Program-made: the position numbers and the translations under genes | NCBI RefSeq assembly: GCF_014648855.1 | Contig: NZ_BMRX01000010.1 | Location: forward strand, 361,120 to 425,119 | Reading direction: 5' to 3' | DNA from: Streptomyces parvulus | GTDB taxonomy: Bacteria; Actinomycetota; Actinomycetes; Streptomycetales; Streptomycetaceae | Length of the DNA: 64,000 bases | The notes under the pieces: model-generated | What the model saw: the letters and a program-made list of their open reading frames with translations, nothing else | Databases searched by the model: none | What the model was told of the DNA's origin: nothing | Shown: one piece after another, positions 15,236-23,397 of the stretch | Numbering within the stretch: position 1 is the first letter of the stretch | How the letters are laid out: every line of letters begins with the position of its first letter

Positions 15236-16203
15236 GACGCCCCCCGCGCGACGGCGTACCGGTTGGCGGGGCGGGCCAGTCCCAGGTGGTCGCGGAGGGT
15301 GCTGCCCGGGTAGAAGGTGCGGAACAGCCCCCGGTGCTGGAGCAGCGGCACGGTGCCGTTGACCAGGCGCTCCAGATCGCGGTCGGGCTCGACCGGCGTG
15401 AGGTGGAAGCCGTCGACGGTACCCTCCCGGTGCCAGCGCGCGATCAGTTCGGCCAGGTCCACGGGGCCGCCGCGGTACAGCGGGCCGCGTGGTGTGGGCC
15501 GCGGACCGCCGCCGTGGCCGGGGTGGGCTCCGTACTCGCCGGCGCCGAGGTCGACGTCCAGGGCCGCGAGGACCCGCAGGCCGTCGGGGTCCCTGCCGTG
15601 TGCCGCCGCGGAGGCCCGCAGGTCGGCCCGCGCGGCGGCGGCCCGCTCCGGGTGCGCGGTGCGGACGAGGGCCACGTCGGCGTACCGGGCCGCGACCGCG
15701 CGGGCCGGCCCGGCGGAGGCGTCCACCACGCGCACGGGGTGTCCCTGCGGGGGCCGCGGCACGGTCTCCCGGCTGTCCCACAGACGCGCCGCCACGTCGG
15801 CCGCCTCACCGGCCTCCCGCCACAGGACGTCGGCGGACGCGGCGGGCCGGCGGCCGAAGAGGCGGGCCTCGCCCTCGGTGGTGGACACCCCGATCCGCCA
15901 GCCTGCCCGGCCGCGGCTGACCCAGTCGAGGGTGGCCACGGCGGCCTGGACGCGGAGGGACTCGGTGTGGGTGGTGGTGAGGGTGGGGACCAGGCCGACA
16001 CGGCGGGTCACGGGCGCCACCCGGGCGAGGACCGACGGCGCGTCGGGGCCGGGGCGGGCGAGGCAGTCGTCCAGCGTCACGAAGTCGAGCGCGCCGAGTT
16101 CGGCGAGCCGCGCCGCCGCCAGGTAGGCGCCGGCGTCGTACACGGACGGCCGGTCGAGGGCGGCGGCCAGGTGCAGCCGCCGCCGGCCGTGGGAGGTGGT
16201 CAT
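15232..16203 (-). CDS. LLM-class flavin-dependent oxidoreductase
   Basis: A 323-residue luciferase-fold protein, first gene of a three-gene operon. It resembles the downstream monooxygenase in order of elements: LHLAAALDRPSVYDAGAY, LDFVTLDDCL, VGLVPTLTTTHTESLRVQAAVATLDWVSRGRAGWRIG and GHPVRVVDAS. It is shorter than NtaA-type enzymes, with reduced insertions, and may pair with the next product or act on a related substrate. FMNH2 use is inferred from the family. The ATG at 16203 is the only suitable start in frame. Expression probably begins in the 230-bp region shared with the divergent leader-peptide gene. Confidence 0.8.
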   Translation of the reverse strand: MTTSHGRRRLHLAAALDRPSVYDAGAYLAAARLAELGALDFVTLDDCLARPGPDAPSVLARVAPVTRRVGLVPTLTTTHTESLRVQAAVATLDWVSRGRAGWRIGVSTTEGEARLFGRRPAASADVLWREAGEAADVAARLWDSRETVPRPPQGHPVRVVDASAGPARAVAARYADVALVRTAHPERAAAARADLRASAAAHGRDPDGLRVLAALDVDLGAGEYGAHPGHGGGPRPTPRGPLYRGGPVDLAELIARWHREGTVDGFHLTPVEPDRDLERLVNGTVPLLQHRGLFRTFYPGSTLRDHLGLARPANRYAVARGAS

Positions 16204-16384
16204 GCGGGCCGCCGCGGGGCGCCGGGGCGGGCGAGGGTGTCGGAGGGCATGCGAAGGCTCCGTGACATGGGGTCAGTCGGACACGGTGGGTGGTGCCTTC
16301 ACACGGCCGAGCCCCTCAGCAGAGCCGTGCGCCGAGAGTACGGCGGCGCTTCGGTCCGCTGTCAAGGTCGTCCGCACTGTGGGC

Positions 16385-16410
16385 GCCGCGTCTCAGAACG
16401 TTGACGCGGC
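16385..16410. promoter_or_regulatory. 8-bp-arm inverted repeat with -35-like TTGACG
   Basis: GCCGCGTC and GACGCGGC are perfect inverted arms separated by 10 bp. The right half overlaps TTGACG (16401-16406), which lies 17 bp before TCCACT (16424-16429), a possible -10 located 6 bp before the leader ATG. An operator controlling both divergent transcripts is plausible. Confidence 0.4.
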
Positions 16411-16435
16411 ACCGGATGCCTGTTCCACTTGGCCC

Positions 16436-16507
16436 ATGCATCCACAGCAGTGGCTGGTCACGCGCTCCCACATCGACCTCGGTCGAGTGTGGTCCTGTTC
16501 CTGTTGA
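16436..16507 (+). CDS. cysteine-type leader peptide (23 aa), orphan
   Basis: The 23-residue frame encodes a peptide ending RSHIDLGRVWSCSC. The R-S/R-HIDL-x-RV plus terminal Cys pattern matches the short leader peptides found upstream of sulfur-assimilation and sulfonate or cysteine genes in Streptomyces and mycobacteria, where ribosome stalling at Cys codons controls downstream expression. ATG lies 6 bp after a possible -10, compatible with leaderless translation. No gene follows on the plus strand: the next gene is convergent. The structural genes it once controlled seem to be missing, or it acts in another way. Confidence 0.6.
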   Translation: MHPQQWLVTRSHIDLGRVWSCSC

Positions 16508-16646
16508 GCCGACCCCGCTGACCTCTCGCCGGTCACCAGATCCGCCGGTGCCCTCTCGGATGTGACGATCCGTCTCCCGCCTTCACGCGCGCGCCCCTCG
16601 CCCCGCCACGCACCTCTCCGGAGTCACCCGACCCTCCGGAGATCAC

Positions 16647-17837
16647 TCAGCAACTGCACCCGCAGTCGCAGCCGTCACACCCGCAGCCGTCGCCGTCACA
16701 GCAGTTGCTGCAGCAGTCGCAGCAGCTGCAGCAGCCGTCGCACCCACCGCAGTCGCAGTTGGTGCAGGAGCCCTCCTTGCGCTCTCCGCTCCACGGGTCG
16801 GAGTAGGTGCCGCAGCACAGTTGGCACGTGCAGGCCAGTCCGGCCCACACCGCGCACCCCGCGAGCAGCCCCCGCCGGTTCCGGCGGGGCGGCTCCGGGG
16901 GCGTCGGCCCGCCCGGGCCGCCGGGCGCACCGGGAGTGCCAGGCGGGGCGTACGGGTGGCTGCCGTGGGCGCACGACACCGTGCCGAACGCGCGGTCCAC
17001 GGAGGCGCCCAACTCGTGGGCCAGCAGCCGGTGCACCAGCCGCCCGTCGGTGAACTCCGCCTCGCGCAGCGCGAGCCGCACCCCGTGCACGGCGTCGTCG
17101 GCGAGCCGCCGGGCCTCGGCGAGCGGGGTCCCGGTCGCGGTGAGCGGGTTCCAGGCGCCGGACGCGGCGTCGGCCTCCCGGTCCTCCACGGCGTCCAGGA
17201 GATGGGCGAGCCGGCCGAAGAGGCGCCCGGCCTCGGCGAGCGGCTCGGCGTTGTGCGGGCGGCCGGCGAGGTGCGCGGTGTGCGCGAACGCCGCGGCGGT
17301 GGCCGTCTCGGTCGGCTCGGTGACGGTGAGCAGCGGTGTGCCGGGGCCGGCGAGCGCCTCGATGCCGCCCTGCCGGTCCACGGCGTCGACCAGTACGGCG
17401 GTGTCGAACCCGACGGCCCCGCCGCCGCGCGCGCCCGCCGCGTCCCAGCCGGTGGCGATCCGGCGGGCGGCGAGGGCCACCGGACGGCGGGCCAGCAGGC
17501 CGTCCCCGTCGGCGACGTGGTCGCGCACCTTGGCCGAGGCCAGCACCAGCGAGACGGCGGCCGCGAGCCGGGCCCCCTCGCCGTGTGCGACGGACGCGGT
17601 GCGCATGCCGCGCAGCGGGCAGGGACCGGCGTTACGGCGTCCCGCGCCGGCTCCGCCGCGGCCGGCCTGAGCCTCCGTCAAAACCGATATGAGCAGCCCG
17701 TCATAATTCGTCACGATACGTGCGAACTGTCCGTGGTCCTTGCGCAGAGCGAGGCACAGCCCGCACAAATGCGCCATCCACTGACTCGTGAGGCTCTCTC
17801 CGAGCCCGTGCCTGCACGGCCTGACGATTCCGAACAC
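16647..17837 (-). CDS. DUF5685 family protein with Cys-rich C-terminal tail
   Basis: A 396-residue protein starting at GTG 17837 (MFGIVRPCRHGLGESL), preceded by GGGGGAA. The N-terminal part shows the family's conserved cysteines in RPCRHGL, HLCGLCLALRKDHG and CPLRGMRT and a motif GFDTAVLVDAVDRQGG. From about residue 335 the chain becomes a Gly/Asp/Cys tail with about 21 cysteines in the last 60 residues (for instance GGCDGCCSCCDCC). Family function is not established; the tail could bind metal or act as a redox sink. The protein lacks a signal peptide. A Pro-rich stretch (about 310-335) links the two parts. Confidence 0.75.
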   Translation of the reverse strand: MFGIVRPCRHGLGESLTSQWMAHLCGLCLALRKDHGQFARIVTNYDGLLISVLTEAQAGRGGAGAGRRNAGPCPLRGMRTASVAHGEGARLAAAVSLVLASAKVRDHVADGDGLLARRPVALAARRIATGWDAAGARGGGAVGFDTAVLVDAVDRQGGIEALAGPGTPLLTVTEPTETATAAAFAHTAHLAGRPHNAEPLAEAGRLFGRLAHLLDAVEDREADAASGAWNPLTATGTPLAEARRLADDAVHGVRLALREAEFTDGRLVHRLLAHELGASVDRAFGTVSCAHGSHPYAPPGTPGAPGGPGGPTPPEPPRRNRRGLLAGCAVWAGLACTCQLCCGTYSDPWSGERKEGSCTNCDCGGCDGCCSCCDCCSNCCDGDGCGCDGCDCGCSC

Positions 17838-18125
17838 GACATTCCCCCGTGGTTGCCGAGACGCTGAGCTGCGGCATCGTACCGAGTACTCGTTCACCCG
17901 TACGCACCCTGTCTCACCCGTCCGCCGTGAAGAATCATATTTCACTCACAGTCAGCAGCCGTTTGGGAAACAGCCCTTGGGACACAAGGACTCTCGACGG
18001 ATTCGCTGTGCACCAGTACCGTCACAAACCCCCCGGGCGGCGTCTATCCACTTGGCGCGACGTCCGCATCATGGATGACCATAGGGATGCGGAAGCACGA
18101 AAGACCGCTGTGAGAGGAGGCGTCC

Positions 18126-18563
18126 ATGGGATCGGTACGCAAGGCGAGTGCGTGGCTCGGCCTCGTCGACGACAACGATGACGAGCGTTACTACGACGAC
18201 GACTACTCCGAGGGCACCGACTCCGGGGACGCCTGGGTCACGGACCCGCGGGTGAAGGTGGCCACGGACGTGGCCGAGGAGAAGGGCCGCCGCATCGCGA
18301 CCGTCACCCCGGACAGCTTCCGGGACGCGCGGTCCATCGGCGAGCTGTTCCGGGACGGCGTCCCGGTCATCATGAACCTGACGGCCATGGAGGCGACCGA
18401 CGCCAAGCGCGTCGTCGACTTCGCCGCCGGGCTCATCTTCGGCCTGCGCGGTTCGATCGAGCGGGTCTCCACCCGGGTGTTCCTGCTGAGCCCGGCCGAC
18501 ACGCAGGTGATCAGCGGCGAGCCCGCCGCGCACCGTTCCGACGGTTTCTTCAACCAGAGCTGA
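18126..18563 (+). CDS. sepF: SepF-family cell division protein paralogue
   Basis: A 145-residue SepF-type protein. ATG 18126 follows GAGAGGAGG. It has the amphipathic N-terminal helix (MGSVRKASAWLGLVDD), a short acidic linker (DDNDDERYYDDDY) and the C-terminal SepF core, with PDSFRDARSIGELFRDGVPVIMNLTAMEATDAKRVVDFAAGLIFGLRGSIERV. In actinobacteria SepF anchors FtsZ to the membrane. Streptomyces carry several SepF-like proteins, and this one is not in the division and cell wall cluster, so it is likely one of the secondary paralogues acting in sporulation or Z-ring tuning. A hairpin terminator follows. Confidence 0.85.
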   Translation: MGSVRKASAWLGLVDDNDDERYYDDDYSEGTDSGDAWVTDPRVKVATDVAEEKGRRIATVTPDSFRDARSIGELFRDGVPVIMNLTAMEATDAKRVVDFAAGLIFGLRGSIERVSTRVFLLSPADTQVISGEPAAHRSDGFFNQS

Positions 18564-18564
18564 G

Positions 18565-18589
18565 GCGGGGCCGCTCACCACGGCCCCGC
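18565..18589. terminator. hairpin between sepF and acyl-CoA dehydrogenase genes
   Basis: GCGGGGCCG and CGGCCCCGC form a 9-bp perfect stem with a 7-nt loop, two bases after the sepF stop and shared with the convergent gene. Confidence 0.65.
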
Positions 18590-18608
18590 ACCACCCGCCG
18601 GACAGGCC

Positions 18609-19802
18609 CTACCGGAAGGCGTCGAGTCCGGTCAGCGCCTTGCCCAGCACCAACTGGTGCATCTCGACGGTGCCCTCGTAGGTGAGCACCGATTCCAGGT
18701 TCGTCGCGTGCCGCATGACGGGGTATTCGAGGGAGATCCCGTTGGCGCCGAGGATCGTACGGGCCGTACGGCAGATGTCGATGGCCTCACGCACGTTGTT
18801 GAGCTTGCCGAAGCTGACCTGCTCGGGACGCAGGCGCCCGGCGTCCATACGGCGCCCGAGGTGGTGGGCGAGCAGGATCCCCTTGTGCAGCTCGACCGCC
18901 ATGTCGGCGAGCTTGGCCTGGGTCAGCTGGAAGCCGCCGATGGGCCGCCCGAACTGCTCGCGCGACTTCGCGTACTCCACGGCCGTCTCGAAGGAACTGC
19001 GGGCCGCGCCCATCGAACCCCAGACGATGCCGTAACGGGCGTGCGACAGACAGCTGAGCGGGCCGCGCAGTCCGACGACCCCCGGCAGCACGGCGTCGGC
19101 GGGCAGCCGTACGCCGTCCATGACCAGCTCGCTGGTGACGCTGGCCCGCAGGGACCACTTGTGCTTGATCTCCGGGGCGGAGAAGCCGGGGCTGTCGGCC
19201 GGTACGACGAAACCGCGGACGCCCTCCTCGGTCTGCGCCCAGACGACCGCGACGCCGGCGACCGACCCGTTGGTGATCCACATCTTGCGGCCGTCGAGGA
19301 CCCAGTCGCCGCCGGCGTCGCGCTTGGCGTGGGTGCGCATGTTGGCGGGGTCGGAGCCGTGGTCGGGCTCGGTCAGCCCGAAGCACCCGATGACCTGGCC
19401 GGAGGCCATGCCCGGCAGCCACCGGTTCTTCTGCTCCTCGCTGCCGAAGCGGTGGATCGCGTACATGGCGAGGGAGCCCTGCACGGAGACCAGGGAGCGG
19501 ATGCCGGAGTCGGCGGCCTCCAGCTCCAGGCAGGCGAGGCCGTACTGCACGGCGGTGGCGCCTGCGCAGCCGTAGCCCTCCAGGGACATGCCGAGCGCGC
19601 CGATACTGCCGAGTTCGCGCGCCAGCTCCCTGATGCCGGGCAGCTCGCCCTTCTCGTACCAGTCCGCCACGTACGGCAGCACGCGGTCGGCGGCCCAGTC
19701 CCGCACGGTGCCCCGGATCGCCAGGTCCTCCGGGTCCAGGAGGTCGTCGATGCCGAGGGGGTCGACGGGGTCGAAGGCGGGCAACTTGGGGGACGAGGCC
19801 AT
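18609..19802 (-). CDS. acyl-CoA dehydrogenase (glutaryl-CoA dehydrogenase-like)
   Basis: A 397-residue acyl-CoA dehydrogenase. It shows GCFGLTEPDHGSDPANMRTHA and WVLDGRKMWITNGSVA (flavin-binding middle domain), the C-terminal helical domain with the KSREQFGRPIGGFQLTQAKLADM signature, and LTYEGTVEMHQLVLGKALTG, where Glu in YEGT is the catalytic base. Together with the RSLVSVQ and HKWSLRASVTSE stretches this resembles glutaryl-CoA dehydrogenases, which oxidise and decarboxylate a dicarboxylic CoA ester. FAD and an electron-transfer flavoprotein are assumed partners. A 17-bp perfect palindrome lies 23 bp upstream. Confidence 0.85.
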   Translation of the reverse strand: MASSPKLPAFDPVDPLGIDDLLDPEDLAIRGTVRDWAADRVLPYVADWYEKGELPGIRELARELGSIGALGMSLEGYGCAGATAVQYGLACLELEAADSGIRSLVSVQGSLAMYAIHRFGSEEQKNRWLPGMASGQVIGCFGLTEPDHGSDPANMRTHAKRDAGGDWVLDGRKMWITNGSVAGVAVVWAQTEEGVRGFVVPADSPGFSAPEIKHKWSLRASVTSELVMDGVRLPADAVLPGVVGLRGPLSCLSHARYGIVWGSMGAARSSFETAVEYAKSREQFGRPIGGFQLTQAKLADMAVELHKGILLAHHLGRRMDAGRLRPEQVSFGKLNNVREAIDICRTARTILGANGISLEYPVMRHATNLESVLTYEGTVEMHQLVLGKALTGLDAFR

Positions 19803-19824
19803 GGAACACCCTCCGGGGCAGTAA

Positions 19825-19841
19825 AACTAGCGCCGCTAGTT
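19825..19841. promoter_or_regulatory. 17-bp perfect palindrome upstream of acyl-CoA dehydrogenase
   Basis: AACTAGCG-C-CGCTAGTT is an exact inverted repeat located 23 bp upstream of the dehydrogenase ATG. AT-containing, strictly symmetric motifs of this size are typical TetR-family operators controlling acyl-CoA genes. No regulator gene is adjacent. Confidence 0.55.
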
Positions 19842-19989
19842 ACGACTCTGGTGCCGACGTTACGACGCTGGGTCGCCGCCCGTCCACCATCCCGCTCTCC
19901 CACCCGCGCGCCATCCGTTCACCGTCGGAAGCAAGGGGAACGTCGCCCGTGGGGGTGCACCACCATCGGCGGCCGCGGGCGAACCCGAA

Positions 19990-20083
19990 CCACCCACCCA
20001 CCACCACAAGCCGCCGACGGCGCCGCACCCCCGCCGGCGACGTTCACCCCTTTCTCGGCGGTGAACGGGTGGTGCGTGGGTGG
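19990..20083. repeat. long inverted repeat downstream of MFS gene
   Basis: CCACCCACCCACCACC (19990-20005) and GGTGGTGCGTGGGTGG (20068-20083) are complementary at 15 of 16 positions, and a second hairpin, CGTTCACC/GGTGAACG, sits at 20041-20067. Both lie just past the MFS stop codon and probably end its transcript. Confidence 0.5.
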
Positions 20084-20096
20084 GAGAGCCCTTCGG

Positions 20097-21704
20097 TCAC
20101 ACCGAGACGCGGGACTCCACCGCGTCCCGGGGCGCCGGCACCGACACCGCCTCCTCCCCCTCGCACTGCATCACCCGCGGCAACCGCAACGCCATCACCG
20201 CACCCAGCAGCAACAGCCCCGCACTCACCACCAGCGTCACGTGCAGCCCGTGCACGAAAGCGTCCCCGGCGGCCCGCCGCAGCGCGACCCCCGCGGGCCC
20301 CCCGAGCTGCGCGGCGACCTCGTAGGCCTCCCCCAGCGAATGCCCCGCCGCGGCGGACGCCGACGAGGGCACCCCGGGCACACCCCCGGCCACCCCGGGC
20401 CCGTACGCCGCGTTCATCACGGTCCCCAGCAGCGCGATCCCGATCCCCGCGCCCAGCTGGTACGACGTCTCGCCGATCGCCGCCGCCCCGCCCGCCTGAT
20501 CCTGCGGCGCCTCGCTCAGCATCGACTCGTACGCCCCGAACAGCGTCGTCTCCAGCCCGAACCCCAGCAGCACGAAGCCGGCGAGCATCAGCGCGCAGTT
20601 GTCGGTACGGCCCAGCGCCGTCAGCAGCACCACCGCGAAGGCGGTCAGGCAGAACCCCGCGCACACCATCCGGCGCGGCCCGAACCGCCGCAGCATCCGC
20701 GCCCCCGCCAGGCCCGCCGCCATCGCCGCGAAGGTCAGCGGCAGCAGCCGCAGCCCGGTCTCCAGGGGCGAGAGCCCCAGCACCAGCTGCAGGTACTGCG
20801 CCGCGATCAGCTCCAGGCCCACCAGCGCCAGCATGGCCAGCACGATGCACCCCACCGACGTACTGAAGGCCGGCCGCCGGAACATCTCCAGGTCCACCAG
20901 CGGATGCGTGCGCCGCCGCTGCCGCCGTACGAACCCGGTCAGCAGGACCGCGCCCAGCGCCAGCGGCAGCACGGTGAACACGCTGGCGACCGGCTCGCCG
21001 CCGCCCAGCCGCTTCACACCGAGGACGACCCCGAAGAGGCCGGCCGCCGCCATCAGCGCGCCGACCACGTCCCACGGTCCGCGCCCGTCGCCCTTCGACT
21101 CGGGCAGCAGCAGCCGCCCCACCGGCAGGCTGACCAGCATCAGCGGGATGTTGACGAGGAAGACCGAGCCCCACCAGAAGTGCTCCAGCAGGAACCCGCC
21201 GAGCAGCGGCCCCACCGCCGCGCCCACCGCGGCCACCGCGCTCCAGATGCCGATGGCCAGCGCCCGCTCCCGCCGGTCGGGGAAGACCTGGCGCAGGATC
21301 GACAGCGTAGCGGGCATGATCATCGCGCCGCCGACGCCGAGCAGCGCGCGGGCCGCGATCAGGACCTGGGCGCTGTCGGCGAGGGCCGCCAGCGCGGAGG
21401 CGACGCCGAACAGCGCGTAACCGAGCAGGAGGATGCGTCTGCGGCCCACGCGGTCACCGAGCGTGCCGAAGAGGATCAGCAGCGAGGCGCAGACCAGCGG
21501 GTAGACGTCGACGATCCAGAGCAGCTCGATCGCGCCGGGCCTGAGGTCCTCGGTGACGGCGGGGACCGCCACGTGCAGGACCGTGGCGTCCACGGCGACG
21601 AGCAGCAGGCTGACGCAGAGGACGACCAGGACCACCCAGCGGTTGGCACCGGCCCCGGCCGCCCGGCGGCGCAGCGCGGCGCCGGCCGTGGTCGTACCGG
21701 TCAT
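20097..21704 (-). CDS. MFS drug/proton antiporter, DHA2 (14-TM) family
   Basis: A 535-residue transporter starting at ATG 21704 seven bases after GGAGG. The first helix holds VVLCVSLLLVAVDATVLHVAVPAV (motif D1 of the 14-spanner family), followed by FGTLGDRVGRRRILLLG (motif A) and ARALLGVGGAMIMPATLSILRQVFPDRRERALAIGIW (motif C region). The C-terminal half has at least six more helices. EmrB/QacA-type antiporters of this kind export hydrophobic drugs, dyes or endogenous metabolites. No TetR regulator is adjacent, so the inducer and substrate remain unknown. The gene is divergent from the mannosyltransferase gene. Confidence 0.88.
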   Translation of the reverse strand: MTGTTTAGAALRRRAAGAGANRWVVLVVLCVSLLLVAVDATVLHVAVPAVTEDLRPGAIELLWIVDVYPLVCASLLILFGTLGDRVGRRRILLLGYALFGVASALAALADSAQVLIAARALLGVGGAMIMPATLSILRQVFPDRRERALAIGIWSAVAAVGAAVGPLLGGFLLEHFWWGSVFLVNIPLMLVSLPVGRLLLPESKGDGRGPWDVVGALMAAAGLFGVVLGVKRLGGGEPVASVFTVLPLALGAVLLTGFVRRQRRRTHPLVDLEMFRRPAFSTSVGCIVLAMLALVGLELIAAQYLQLVLGLSPLETGLRLLPLTFAAMAAGLAGARMLRRFGPRRMVCAGFCLTAFAVVLLTALGRTDNCALMLAGFVLLGFGLETTLFGAYESMLSEAPQDQAGGAAAIGETSYQLGAGIGIALLGTVMNAAYGPGVAGGVPGVPSSASAAAGHSLGEAYEVAAQLGGPAGVALRRAAGDAFVHGLHVTLVVSAGLLLLGAVMALRLPRVMQCEGEEAVSVPAPRDAVESRVSV

Positions 21705-21959
21705 GTACGTACCTCCAAGATGTTCCCTCGCGTGCGGCGGGCCGCGGGGTGGGGACTCCCTGCGGCTCGGCCGGAGAGGAGCGGGCCCCCGGGCCGGGCA
21801 ACGGAACGCGAGTGACTCGTCAGGGTACGCGAGAGTGCGCAGGCGGCACGTGGCGGGCCTCACACATCCCCGGTCAGGGGTGTGGTGTGTGCCACTGCGC
21901 CGCCGGCCGCGGCGCCCCGGCCGTCGGGGCGCGCACCGGGCCCGCCGATAATCGGGCCC

Positions 21960-23159
21960 GTGACCGATCTCGAGACGCGCACGGAGCGCGGTACGCCGGG
22001 GCCGCGCGGCGCCCTGCGCCGGGCAGCCCCGGCGCTCCTGGGCTACGCGGCCGTACGCGCCCTGGGCCTGCTCGCCCTGGCCCTGTGGAGCGCGGCCCGT
22101 GACAAGAGCGCGTACCAGCTGCTCACGGCCCGCTGGGACTCCCTCTGGTACACGAGGGTCGCCGAGCTGGGGTACGGCTACGAGGTGCGGCTGCCCGACG
22201 GGGACGTGCACTCCAACCTCGCCTTCTTCCCGCTGCTGCCGTGGCTGGAGCGGCTCGGCGCGGCGGTGACGCCGCTGTCGCCGGCGGATGCCGGGTTCGT
22301 CGTGAGCCTGCTGGCCTCGCTCGCGGCCGCCTGGGGGATCTTCGCCGTGGCGGAGCACCTGTACGGGCGCCGGGCCGGTGTCTGCGCGGTGCTGCTGTGG
22401 GCGGTGCTGCCGGTCGCGGTCGTGCAGTCGATGGCGTACAGCGAGTCCCTGTTCACGGCCCTGGCCGCCTGGTCCCTTTACGCGGTGCTCACCGGGCGCT
22501 GGGTCACGGCGGGGACGCTGGCCGCGCTGGCCGGGCTGACCCGCCCGGTGGGACTCGCCGTCGCGGCGGCGGTGTGGGTGGCCGCGGTGGCTCCGTTCGT
22601 GCGAAGCCGGAGCGGTGCCGGACCGGACGGCGCCCGCGGGCCGGAGCACGCCCCCGGCGACGGCGCACGGCGCGTGCTCGGCGTGCTCCTCGCGCCCCTG
22701 GGCGCCGCCGGCTACGTGCTGTGGGTCGGCCACCGCACCGGCGGGGGCCCGCTCGGCTACCTCGACGTCCAGGCCGGCTGGCGCAACGGCTTCGACGGGG
22801 GCGCGGCCTTCGCCCGCTTCGTCGCGGGGAAGTTCACGGCGCTCCCCGGGGCCCTGGCGGGCGTGGGGCTGATCGCCGGGGTCGCGCTGCTGGTCTGGCT
22901 GTACGCGGTGTGCGTACGGCGGCGCCAGCCGCTCGCGCTGCTGACGTACTCGGGTCTCGTCGTCGTGCTCGCCCTGTGCGCGTCGAGCTACTTCGGTTCC
23001 AAGCCCCGGCTGCTGCTGCCCGCCTTCCCGCTGCTGCTGCCCCTCGCCGTGGCCCTGGCCCGGGCGCGAACGTCCAGGTCGGCGACGGTTCTCGGGGGCC
23101 TCGCGGTGGTGTCGGCGGTGTACGGGGCGTTCTGGCTGAACGGGTCGGGACCGCCCTGA
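21960..23159 (+). CDS. PIG-V-like integral membrane mannosyltransferase
   Basis: A 399-residue polytopic protein with about 9-10 predicted helices. The GTG at 21960 has no Shine-Dalgarno but sits 8 bp after GATAAT, fitting a leaderless mRNA. After the first helix comes ARWDSLWYTRVAELGY, the family's conserved WD/WY loop, then SNLAFFPLLPWLERL and AVVQSMAYSESLFTALAAWSLY. These features match the GPI mannosyltransferase 2 (PIG-V)/GT76-like family of polyprenyl-phosphate-mannose dependent enzymes. In actinobacteria such proteins take part in extracytoplasmic mannosylation. The exact acceptor is not known. Confidence 0.7.
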   Translation: MTDLETRTERGTPGPRGALRRAAPALLGYAAVRALGLLALALWSAARDKSAYQLLTARWDSLWYTRVAELGYGYEVRLPDGDVHSNLAFFPLLPWLERLGAAVTPLSPADAGFVVSLLASLAAAWGIFAVAEHLYGRRAGVCAVLLWAVLPVAVVQSMAYSESLFTALAAWSLYAVLTGRWVTAGTLAALAGLTRPVGLAVAAAVWVAAVAPFVRSRSGAGPDGARGPEHAPGDGARRVLGVLLAPLGAAGYVLWVGHRTGGGPLGYLDVQAGWRNGFDGGAAFARFVAGKFTALPGALAGVGLIAGVALLVWLYAVCVRRRQPLALLTYSGLVVVLALCASSYFGSKPRLLLPAFPLLLPLAVALARARTSRSATVLGGLAVVSAVYGAFWLNGSGPP

Positions 23160-23397
23160 CCGGCCGCGTCCGCCCGGTGGCCGCCGGGAGAATTCCGTAC
23201 CAGCATTCGGTTAACTAATTCATAAGCACGATAAAACCGCCGACCGGACCGATCAAAGGAATTGAAGTCCGCGACCGAAGGCGATTGCGCATTCGCCGGA
23301 AATGGATCGGCGCCTGAGAGGAATCCCACATCACATCGTCATCACAAAGCCGTTGATTCGGCCGGGATCACTCCTCACTCGCTGTAACGTCGATTGG

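Larger units (their letters stand above)
16204..16646. other. divergent control region with orphan leader peptide
   Basis: This 443-base gap holds the promoter of the LLM operon, an inverted repeat GCCGCGTC-N10-GACGCGGC at 16385-16410, the leader-peptide frame at 16436-16507 and about 140 bases with no gene before the convergent DUF5685 gene ends. Confidence 0.6.

Noticed and set aside
16562..17053. Arg/Ser-rich frame on the plus strand
   Set aside because: It is antisense to the Cys-rich DUF5685 tail.
18071..18181. Possible leader frame MDDHRDAEARKTAVRGG upstream of sepF
   Set aside because: It overlaps the sepF Shine-Dalgarno and start and lacks its own ribosome binding site.
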